Source: Nocardioides sp. BP30 | GTDB taxonomy: Bacteria > Actinomycetota > Actinomycetes > Propionibacteriales > Nocardioidaceae | Direction of reading: 5' to 3' | Length of the DNA: 64,000 nucleotides | Assembly (NCBI RefSeq): GCF_029873215.1 | Contig: NZ_CP123620.1 | Span: 3,844,001-3,908,000, forward strand | In this document: positions 30,209-38,000 of the stretch, one piece after another | Position numbering within the stretch: position 1 is the stretch's first letter | Layout of the letters: each line of letters begins with the position of its first letter | Translations under genes and position numbers: made by a program | Notes under the pieces: generated by a model | The model's input: only the letters and a program-made list of their open reading frames with translations | What the model was told of the DNA's origin: nothing | The model's database searches: none

Positions 30209-31237
30209 ATGGCGAAGCAGCACGGCAGCCGACGTGGGTCGTCGGTGAAGGACGTGGCCGCGGCAGCCGGCGTGTCGCTCGGCACGGTGTCCAACGTGCT
30301 CAACCGCCCCGAGCTGGTCAGCACCACCACCCGCGAGCGCGTCGAGCGGGCCATGGCCGATCTCGGCTTCGTGCGCAACGAGACCGCGCGGTCGCTGCGC
30401 ACCGGCCGGAGCAGCACGCTGGCCTACGTCATGCTCGACTCGCGCAACCCGTTCTTCACCGACGTCGCGCACGGCATCGAGCTGGCCACCGAGGCGCTCG
30501 ACCACACCCTGTTCCTGTGCAACAGCGACAACCGGGCCACACGCGAGACCGCCCTGCTCTCCCAGCTGCAGGAGCGGCAGGTCCAGGGCATCCTGATCAC
30601 GCCCGTCGATCCGGAGAGCCCGGCGCTGCAGACCATCGCCGAGCGCACCCCGCTGGTCGTCGTCGACCGCACCCGCGGCTCGGCGGACCTGTGCACCGTC
30701 GCCGTCGACGACATCCTCGGTGGTCGGCTGGCGCTGGAGCACCTCATCGACCTCGGTCACCGGCGGGTGGCCTTCGCCGGCGGCCCCATGTCGGTCGGGC
30801 AGGTAGCCGACCGCTACGAGGGCGCCCGCGCGGCCTGGACCGACGCCGGCCTTCCCGCCGCGGACCTGATCTCACTGGAGTGCACGACGCTCACGGCGGC
30901 CGAGGGACGCACCGTCGGCGAGCAGCTCGCGGGCATCCCCAGCGCCCGTCGGCCCACCGCCGTCTTCTGCGCCAACGACCTGGTCGCCCTCGGCCTGCTC
31001 CAGCACGCGATCGGGCGAGGGTGGCGGGTGCCCGGCGACCTCGCCCTGGTCGGGTACGACGACATCGAGTTCGCCGCGACCGCCGCCGTACCGCTCACCT
31101 CGGTGCGCCAGCCACGGCAGGAGCTGGGACGCACGGCCGCCGAGCTGGTGCTCGACGAGGGCTCCAACCCCCAGCACGAACACCAGCAGGTGGTCTTCAC
31201 CCCGACCCTGGTCGCGCGAGCCTCGACCACGGGGTGA
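30209..31237 (+). CDS. LacI-family transcriptional regulator of rhamnose genes
   Basis: 342-residue regulator. The N-terminal LacI helix-turn-helix reads VKDVAAAAGVSLGTVSNVLNRPELVSTTTRERVERAM. The rest is a periplasmic-binding-protein-like sensor domain (YVMLDSRNPFFTDVAHGIE, LVVVDRTRGSADLCTVAVDD, GHRRVAFAGGP, PTAVFCANDLVALGLL, LVGYDDIEFAA). ATG 30209 follows GGGGGTGGGG. It is divergent from rhaT with two LacI-type half-site pairs between them, so repression lifted by rhamnose or rhamnulose is the natural model. Confidence 0.9.
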   Translation: MAKQHGSRRGSSVKDVAAAAGVSLGTVSNVLNRPELVSTTTRERVERAMADLGFVRNETARSLRTGRSSTLAYVMLDSRNPFFTDVAHGIELATEALDHTLFLCNSDNRATRETALLSQLQERQVQGILITPVDPESPALQTIAERTPLVVVDRTRGSADLCTVAVDDILGGRLALEHLIDLGHRRVAFAGGPMSVGQVADRYEGARAAWTDAGLPAADLISLECTTLTAAEGRTVGEQLAGIPSARRPTAVFCANDLVALGLLQHAIGRGWRVPGDLALVGYDDIEFAATAAVPLTSVRQPRQELGRTAAELVLDEGSNPQHEHQQVVFTPTLVARASTTG

Positions 31238-31272
31238 CGAGCCGGCCGGCACTCCCCTCCGACGACGCAGAA

Positions 31273-31300
31273 CGACCCGGCCCCATAGGGGTCCGGGTCG
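31273..31300 (+). terminator. terminator hairpin after the LacI gene
   Basis: A stem of 12 pairs with one bulged T (CGACCCGG then CCCC, loop ATA, GGGG, T, CCGGGTCG) starts 36 bases after the regulator stop. There is no strong T-tract, as is common in high-GC actinobacteria. It marks the end of the core rhamnose region. Confidence 0.75.
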
Positions 31301-31330
31301 CGCCGCGGTTGCCACGATCTGGTGGTCCTG

Positions 31331-31744
31331 ATGGGACAAAGATCGAAACAGTTTTGGCGACTGGTCAACGTCCTGTCCTCGGAGGCGCCTGCAGCCCGCT
31401 CGGCGCCGGCCGTGCCGCCCAAACGTGCCTTTCGCTTCACGGCTGACCAGCGCCAAGCCGTGGTCGCGGCCTATGAGGCTGGCGCCACCATGTCCAGCCT
31501 GGCCCAGCAGTACGGCGTGAAGCGCGACACGATCGGCAAGTTGTTGCGGCGAGAAGGGGTGTCGATCCGCCGACCGCGACGCATCACGGCGGCTCAGGTC
31601 GACGAAGCAGTCCGGCTCTACGTCGCCGGCTGGTCGGCCGCTCGCATCGCCGACCACCTCAAGTTTGATCAGGCCACGATCCACAACCAGCTCAAGAAGC
31701 GGGGTGTCAGTCTGCGCGGCCCGCATGACTGGCGCTACTTGTGA
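31331..31744 (+). CDS. small protein with two helix-turn-helix motifs
   Basis: 137 residues from ATG 31331 (an in-frame GTG at 31322 is an alternative). Two Hin/resolvase-like helix-turn-helix segments are seen: MSSLAQQYGVKRDTIGKLLRREGVS (residues about 52-76) and AARIADHLKFDQATIHNQLKKRGVS (about 101-125), each followed by basic residues. The N-terminus (SKQFWRLVNVLSSEA) has no recognised domain. It looks like the DNA-binding part of a recombinase or a companion regulator without a catalytic domain. It is the first gene of the accessory block, so it may be left from a mobile element. Function not assigned. Confidence 0.6.
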   Translation: MGQRSKQFWRLVNVLSSEAPAARSAPAVPPKRAFRFTADQRQAVVAAYEAGATMSSLAQQYGVKRDTIGKLLRREGVSIRRPRRITAAQVDEAVRLYVAGWSAARIADHLKFDQATIHNQLKKRGVSLRGPHDWRYL

Positions 31745-31795
31745 TCTGCCGAACGCGCCACTTGACGGTGTAGCTGCGGTCTGGACCCGCCGGTC

Positions 31796-31936
31796 TCAAG
31801 CAGGTCCTGGCGATGTACCGCAGCCGGCGCAGCGGTAGAGGCGGATCGACACCACGAGAGTCGTTGGCCGCCAGCCCTGAGGTTCGTGGGCGAGCCGACG
31901 AGTCACTGTGTCGCGAGACCAGACTTTATGTTTCAT
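31796..31936 (-). pseudogene. ISL3-family transposase N-terminal remnant
   Basis: A 46-codon frame carrying RRLAHEPQGWRPTTLVVSI followed by RLYRCAGCG, which matches the zinc-binding N-terminal part of ISL3-family transposases (pattern: LAHxPxGWRPTTLxVxxRRYRCxGCG). It ends in a stop just after the Cys pair; no catalytic domain follows. The surrounding 300 bases (31745-32045) hold nothing else that I can recognise. Confidence 0.6.
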
Positions 31937-32045
31937 CAGCCGCACTTCCTAAAACAGGTTTTCGATAGCCCAGCACGGACAGCTCGCTAGATTGCCCTAG
32001 TCACATAAACGGCGCGAAGCGAATAGTGCTCGGCCTGATATCAGT

Positions 32046-32356
32046 CTAGGAAACTGTAAATTCCCGAAGATCAGGCGGCCAAACAACCGTGTACCTATCG
32101 CCGTCAATTGCTCGGTACGCCGCCCGCACACCTGGCCATCCCGGCTGCGACGCTAAATTATTTTGAGCTTCTCGAAATGTCTCCAGCGGCCGATCGTGTA
32201 GACAAATATATTCATCTCGCCGGCGCCAAAATCATGTCCGTCTACATATCCATGGTCCGAGTCAAGGAGAAGCTCAAGCGAATCTTCCATGTCAACGAGC
32301 GCGTCGAAATCTTTATCCGAGACGCCCGTCCATTGAAATATGAGTATGAATTGCAT
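32046..32356 (-). pseudogene. small conserved-looking gene with a -1 frameshift
   Basis: From ATG 32356 a frame reads MQFILIFQWTGVSDKDFDAL and continues through DGHDFGAGEMNIFVYT (54 residues). The natural continuation DRPLETFREAQNNLASQ, then RAAYRAIDGDRYTVVWPP, is in the next frame and ends at TAG 32046. Inserting one base near 32195-32197 would restore a single protein of about 103 residues. Function unknown. No ribosome-binding site is seen on this strand. Either a genuine frameshift or a sequencing error. Confidence 0.6.
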
Positions 32357-33091
32357 ATGGCTACCAAGGGTAAGGAGGTGGACGCAGGCCACCTGCGATC
32401 TGCTTTTGAATATTACCGCGCTCCAAAGATCAGCCTCGCGCCGCTGGAGATCGTGTCGGACGCCGACCTGCAGGTTGCTGATACTGACAGGGAAGGCGCC
32501 CGACGCGACGGTAATCGATGCCCAAGATCCCAGCACCGCCGCTGCGGCCACCTGCGTTTTGGCCGCCGTGATCGTCTGCGGAGCCAATTGCGCGTCGACC
32601 GCAGCCGCGAAGTCGATGACCAAGTGCAGCCGAGACACCGGAACACCAAGGTCTGCCGACAAGGTAGCGACGTCGCCAGCGGTGAGGACGGCGCTGCCAA
32701 TGTCGCCAACGGAGTGCCGAAGGATCGCGCCCTGTCCGTGAATAGCCGCAGCGACTGCGAGAGCGGTCCGCGTGGGCCCCGGGTCGCTCACACCGACGAC
32801 GGGAAGCATGCGCATACCAGCGTTGGCGAACCCTTGGCTAACCTCCAAGGGAATCGTCGTGCCGCTGTGAAAGAGCGGAACATGGCTGCAGCCGAACGCC
32901 AGAGTGGTGAGGCCAGGCAAGTACTTCGTCGCGTTGCCGAGCGCCTTGTATAAGCCGGCGAGATGGTTGCCGTCTGCCTCAGAGCACAGCTCGTAGATTA
33001 CGAGCAGTGATGATTCGACCGGCCGGCCGAGCTCGCCGATTGCCTGGAACTCACCCGGCTTGGCCTTCAAGATGGGCCGGTACGTCGTCAC
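32153..33091 (-). CDS. Beta-family protein, probably with a replaced C-terminus
   Basis: 312-residue frame from GTG 33091. The start (TTYRPILKAKPGEFQAIGEL) and the middle (LPVVGVSDPG, DFAAAVDAQL, ITVASGAFPVSIS, then RREADLW) resemble the Beta_protein family (Pfam PF14350), of unknown function and often found on mobile elements. After about residue 235 the frame runs in frame into the separate small gene at 32356, so the last 75 residues (MQFILIFQW onwards) are not expected in this family. The protein is therefore probably truncated. Family assignment is from memory of the N-terminal pattern. Confidence 0.5.
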   Translation of the reverse strand: MTTYRPILKAKPGEFQAIGELGRPVESSLLVIYELCSEADGNHLAGLYKALGNATKYLPGLTTLAFGCSHVPLFHSGTTIPLEVSQGFANAGMRMLPVVGVSDPGPTRTALAVAAAIHGQGAILRHSVGDIGSAVLTAGDVATLSADLGVPVSRLHLVIDFAAAVDAQLAPQTITAAKTQVAAAAVLGSWASITVASGAFPVSISNLQVGVRHDLQRREADLWSAVIFKSRSQVACVHLLTLGSHMQFILIFQWTGVSDKDFDALVDMEDSLELLLDSDHGYVDGHDFGAGEMNIFVYTIGRWRHFEKLKII

Positions 33092-33097
33092 ACAGAC

Positions 33098-33193
33098 CTA
33101 CTTCGTGTCGCGCGGCGGATTCGGGTCGTTGCCTGGGGCAACCGTGTCCGAGTCGCGGATCTGGCCATCGAGGCCGCCAACTAGGGTCGTCAT
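33098..33193 (-). CDS. possible 31-residue ORF just upstream of the Beta-family gene
   Basis: ATG 33193 opens a 31-codon acidic frame (TTLVGGLDGQIRDSDTVAP then GNDPNPPRDTK) that stops 6 bases before the GTG of the Beta-family gene. Position suggests a leader peptide or a small first gene of that operon. No recognised motif, no clear ribosome-binding site. Confidence 0.25.
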   Translation of the reverse strand: MTTLVGGLDGQIRDSDTVAPGNDPNPPRDTK

Positions 33194-33390
33194 GCCACCG
33201 AGGGCGGGACGAAAGAATTCGTCCGTCCTCGGTGTCGTTGCAGCCGTTCGAATGACGTACAGTCTGGTCGGGCTGATCGCCGGTCAGATGCAGCGAACGC
33301 CCGCCGAAGACAATGGATGAACGGACGTTAGCAGCCGGCCCTCGCAAGCGTCTATCGGTCGTTTAGTATCGAGTTAGTAGCATCTGGCTA

Positions 33391-34558
33391 GTGGCGCGTG
33401 GCGTTAGTTCCTGAACGGTTGTGTTTCTGAAATCATCGGGTTATGGCGAATCGTCCTGCCCCGGCGTTGGTGTTGCGTGATGGCGATCGGGAGAAGCTTG
33501 AGGGCTGGCTGCGGTCGAGGTCGGTCCGCGCCGGGCTGGCGAAGCGGGCGCGGATGATCCTGCTGGCTGCTGATGGGGGGGCCAAAGAGGATATCGCGTC
33601 TCGGGTGAGCGCCTCACGAACGACGGTGATCCAGTGGCGGGCCCGCTACGCCGAACGCGGGATCGCGGGCCTGGAGGATCAGGAGCACTCTGGGCGTCCC
33701 CGGGAGCTTGACCACGCCGCGATCGTGACCGCCACCTTGAAACCGCCGCCGAAGAAGCTTGGGGTGACGCACTGGTCGAGCCGCCTGCTGGCGAAACGGT
33801 TGGACACGAGCAACACCACCATCGCTCGGGCATGGCGCTCCTACGGTGTGAAGCCGTGGAAGGCCGAGTCGTTCCGGTTCTCCACCGACCCCGAGCTGGT
33901 CGGGAAGGTCACCGACATCTGCGGGCTCTACCTCGGCGCCAGCCAGGCGGACGGGGGCAGCCCAGCGAACGCGATCGTGCTCAGCGTCGATGAGAAGTCC
34001 CAGATCCAGGCGCTGGACCGCACGGTGCCGATCCTGCCGATGCAAGAAGGCAGGATCGAGCGGCGCTCGCACGACTACTACCGGCACGGCACCACCACCC
34101 TGTTCGCCGCACTCGAGATCGCCACCGGCCAGGTCACCGCGGCCTTGAAACCGAAGCACCGCCACCAGGAGTTCTTGGCCTTCCTCAAGCAGATCGAGCG
34201 GACCTTCCGCGACGCCCTCGACGGGAACGGTGAGCCCGTCGAGCTGCACCTGGTGATGGACAACTACGCCACCCACAAGCACCGAAACGTCCGCGCCTGG
34301 CTAGCCGAACACCCCCGGTTCAAGGTCCACTTCACCCCGACCCACGCCACCTGGATGAACCTCGTCGAGGTCTGGTTCGGCCTGGTCGAACGCCAAGCCG
34401 TCCGCCGCGGCGTCTTCAAGTCTGTTCCCGACCTCAACGCCAAGCGCCGCGCCTACATCGAGGGCTGGAACAAACGCGCCCACCCCTTCGTGTGGACCAA
34501 GACCGCCGAAGCGATCCTCAAGAAGGCCAACCGTCCAACAACTTCAAATCCGCGCCAC
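33391..34558 (+). mobile_element. IS630-family insertion sequence
   Basis: 1,168-base element. The ends are GTGGCGCG (33391-33398) and CGCGCCAC (34551-34558), perfect 8-base inverted repeats, flanked on both sides by TA (33389-33390 and 34559-34560), the TA target duplication typical of IS630/Tc1-mariner elements. It holds one intact transposase. It is inserted between the Beta-family gene and the RHS immunity gene without breaking either. Confidence 0.85.
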
Positions 34559-34561
34559 TAG
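33443..34561 (+). CDS. IS630-family transposase
   Basis: 372-residue DDE transposase. The N-terminal helix-turn-helix pair is KRARMILLAADGGAKEDIASRVSASRTTVIQWRARYAERG. The catalytic core has the first Asp in IVLSVDEKSQIQAL, the second in LVMDNYATHKH and the late Glu in HATWMNLVEVWFGLVERQ. The frame is intact, so the element may be active. The stop codon TAG is built from the flanking TA target duplication plus the next host base. Confidence 0.93.
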   Translation: MANRPAPALVLRDGDREKLEGWLRSRSVRAGLAKRARMILLAADGGAKEDIASRVSASRTTVIQWRARYAERGIAGLEDQEHSGRPRELDHAAIVTATLKPPPKKLGVTHWSSRLLAKRLDTSNTTIARAWRSYGVKPWKAESFRFSTDPELVGKVTDICGLYLGASQADGGSPANAIVLSVDEKSQIQALDRTVPILPMQEGRIERRSHDYYRHGTTTLFAALEIATGQVTAALKPKHRHQEFLAFLKQIERTFRDALDGNGEPVELHLVMDNYATHKHRNVRAWLAEHPRFKVHFTPTHATWMNLVEVWFGLVERQAVRRGVFKSVPDLNAKRRAYIEGWNKRAHPFVWTKTAEAILKKANRPTTSNPRH

Positions 34562-34623
34562 CAGACCGACCTTACACTTGGCAGGATAAGCGGCAATTCG
34601 ACATCAATTCGCGCAACCTGCTC

Positions 34624-35061
34624 CTACGTCTGCTGCACGCGTTGCCGCAGTAGCAACGCCGCAGCGGCCACTATTGCACTGAATGGCAGAACGATCATGA
34701 ACATCAGTAGTAGAGCCTGTAGAACTTGAGTGACGTTCGAACTGAATTCAAGGGCCGAACTCGGACCCATTGCAACATAGGCGACCGCCAAACAGGTATA
34801 GCAACCCGAAAGAACGATAACCGTCAAGATCGAAGTCATGTAGACGGGTCGTAGTGCCCTCAACATTGCCAATGCGGCCACAAAAGCGATCACCGGGCCA
34901 AACAAAATCGCGGCGTCCGGCCAACCGCCAATCCCATCAGCCTCCGCGTCATGCCCGCCCAAGATCGCAACCACCCACGGCGCGATAGATGCCAAGATAA
35001 GCACACATGCGGAAACGAAAAGAACGGTCGAACGACCGCTTAAAGGCTTTACTGTCGTCAC
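34624..35061 (-). CDS. four-helix membrane protein, candidate RHS immunity protein
   Basis: 145-residue protein with four predicted membrane helices (residues about 12-33, 50-72, 77-102 and 115-137) and little else; it ends RQRVQQT. Its GTG start at 35061 overlaps the stop of the RHS toxin gene by four bases (GTGA). A small gene directly behind a polymorphic toxin, translated with it, is the classic place for a cognate immunity gene. A membrane location would suit protection against a phospholipase that acts on the membrane. No homology recognised. Confidence 0.6.
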   Translation of the reverse strand: MTTVKPLSGRSTVLFVSACVLILASIAPWVVAILGGHDAEADGIGGWPDAAILFGPVIAFVAALAMLRALRPVYMTSILTVIVLSGCYTCLAVAYVAMGPSSALEFSSNVTQVLQALLLMFMIVLPFSAIVAAAALLLRQRVQQT

Positions 35062-38000
35062 TTGCACGTCACCGCTCCATTCCGCCAATAGAGGTAGCAT
35101 AGCACGCTGATTGATCTTGTATACTTGCCGATCGTTTTAGTCTTCGCGACGACGGCAGCATGGGCCGTTTGAGCTCGCCGCACGCAGCCACTCCGATCAT
35201 GGAACGGCCCACCTTTGTGGCGATCATAATACCAATTGCAGTTTCGCTTCAATTCCCAGCCGAAGATTCCATCGCAGTCGCTCCGGGCGTTCCCCCAACC
35301 ATATCCCAGGCACATATCGTGATATGCGCATGGACCCTTGAAGCTGACGTCGCCATATCCGTCAGGGTACATCGTGCAATAGTCATGAGTCGAGCCCGAA
35401 GCCCCGCCGTCATAGCAGTACGCACTTGGAACATCGACAAAGCCGCTGTAATCAACGATTGGCTTACCGACCCAATAGCTGCTACTTGGACACTTTGCTT
35501 GACCGCTAATATCCGTGTTATTGATGGGATCTTCGGGATAACCATACGGCGTGGCATTCCCACCCGGAACCGGGTCGACCGACAAGAACGAACCTGTCTT
35601 TGGATTGTATACTCGGGCGCCCATCATAATTAGTGCATTACCCGGAGTATCCGTAGCCCGTTGGTCCTTCCCTAGAAACCCATAGCGCACGCGAGTAGCA
35701 CCAGAATGGATCGGGTTTCCGAATTCGTCGTATTCACCATAACTGCCAATTTGCGCCGACCCAAGCTCAGCCGCTTGTGTCGCGACGAAATCGCCATGAA
35801 TGTTTGTGAGTTGATATGTCATTGAGTCGCCAGTAACGGTCGCCACCGTGCCCAAGCCAGGCAGTTTGACATATCTTGTTCGGATCCATGACGTACCGTC
35901 ATCGCGAGACTCCTCGATGCCACTCGGCGAGTCTGTGACGTCGCTGAATTGATAGCGAACTCGATCCGTCGAGACGCCGCCTTCCGTCGTCGTCGCGGTC
36001 GACGTCCGTCCATCGGGGTCTACGCCGTACGAAACCAAGATATCCGCAGTATCGGCTTCGGGGTTAGTCGGCGTCTCCGAAAGCGACTTGACTTTATCGT
36101 CTGCAAAGTAGGTCGCCTTGGATTCGGAACCCCCGACGTCGTTCAAATCTTCGGCGGGTACCGTCAGCGTGCGGCCGAGCGCGTCGTAGGTATAGCCCGA
36201 GTCGAGTCGCCGACCGGCGTCGTCGTAAGTTGCCGACGTTGAGCTTTGCGCGATGCTTGTCTGGCACGAACCATCGGAAGCCGGTCCGAAGTAGTCGGTG
36301 CGATCTCGCTCCGAACTTGCGGTGAAGTGATATCGGTGAACCGAGCACTCACCTGCCACGGCGCCTGCCCCTGCTGCAGAGCCGTCCCAAGTCCGCACCT
36401 CGATGAGCCGTCCGATCGAATCGTACGAATATCCTTGGCGCGACGAGACCGAATTGCCTGTCACGACTCGATCATCGATATCCACCGCGTTCGCAAAGCT
36501 AAGCATAGGCTGCGATGCATTTTTTGACACGTAGTCGAGGCGAGTCACCGCGAGCGAATTGTTATGCTCTACGACCGCCTGCAAGCCGTTGGGGTAAGAG
36601 ACCGCCGAAACTGCACCCGCAGCGTCGTAGCGAATCGCAAATGTCTCATCAGCGCCCGCCACGACGCCGGCGTCGACTGCTGTCAGCAGACCGCGGTGCT
36701 CACCAGAATTACCACTGGGCTCGTCGTACGTATAGGTGTACGTGCCGGATCCGTCAAAGAATGTGGATACAGCCCCATCTGCGGTGTAGTGGGTCTTCGA
36801 TACAAGTCCGGTGCTATCAGCATAGGAGACGACGCGCCCCCACGAGTCGTAGCCGGTCGCGAGCGTGCTGGTGTCACTTCCCGGCGTACTACCGGCGTCA
36901 GACGACTCCGTTTGCAGGCCAGTCGTAGGACTGTACGTAAGTGTCGTGACGCGCATGTCAACGTCGACTCCGGTGCCGGATACTGAGACTGCTCGACGGG
37001 TCACTCTTCCCACACGGTCATATGTCGTGCTGGTCATCCGCGTAGCGGCACCTGCAGTCTCCGTCACGATGAGGGGCTGCAGATCAGCGTCGTATGACGC
37101 ATAGTGTCGTACGACAGTTGTCCGCCCTGGGGGCTGAATCGCCGCCTCGACAATACAGACCAACCCGTCCCATCGCATGCGATCAGGATGTCCTGTGATG
37201 TCACAGCGCGGATCAGACGAACCGACACCGTAATAGATGGTAATGGTGCTGTGAGCATCGCTGCCCGCACCATTCTGATCTGCGGCACCGCCGGGACTTC
37301 GCGTCTCGATCTGAAGCCCATTCGCGTCGTACCTGTCTGTCTCGACGTTCCAGGAGCCATCTGCGAGCTGGGTCTTAGTCGTCGTCGCAACACCAAGAGT
37401 CCAGCCGTTGCCGTCCCCAGACACGATCGGGCCGTAGCCGTACCGCGTGACTACAACATCATGCTCCGCGGACGCAGAGCCCAGAGCCATTTGGGAGTCA
37501 GCCGCAGACCGACGTTCCTCCACCACTAGGCCGAACGTATTCTCGTCCGCCGCGTACGCCGGCTTTTCCGGTCCCCCGAGTGACGAAGATGAATGCGGCC
37601 CGTCCTGCGCGCCGTCGTAGATGTATGTCGTGTGCGCGCGGTAGAGGCCCACCGTACCGTCTTTAAGAACGGAGGTATCCGCGGGGTCGTATTCGTCCTC
37701 GATCCGCGATCCGTCGCCATCCTGATGGTCGGCGTCCCCGTCATCATTGTAGTAGTTGAACTTTGATTCCAATTCTGCGACCGCTGCCTGCTGCGCGGGG
37801 TCAGTCGACGAACTGAGCGCACGTGCGCGACCGGCCGCGCTCAGCACCCGAGATGCGTTCCCGTAGGCGTCATACCAAGTCGTATCGACCAACCACGTAC
37901 CCGAGCCAGACCCGCTCGGATCAATGTTTCCGTGAACCGCTGTATTAGTCAGTGCGCCGGCGACGTCATAGAACCATAGATTCGCTCTAGTAATGTCGGT

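Noticed and set aside
32108..32953. Plus-strand frame opposite the Beta-family gene, with a perfect AAGGAGGTG at 32370
   Set aside because: No start codon lies at a useful distance from the ribosome-binding-like sequence, and the protein has no recognisable features.
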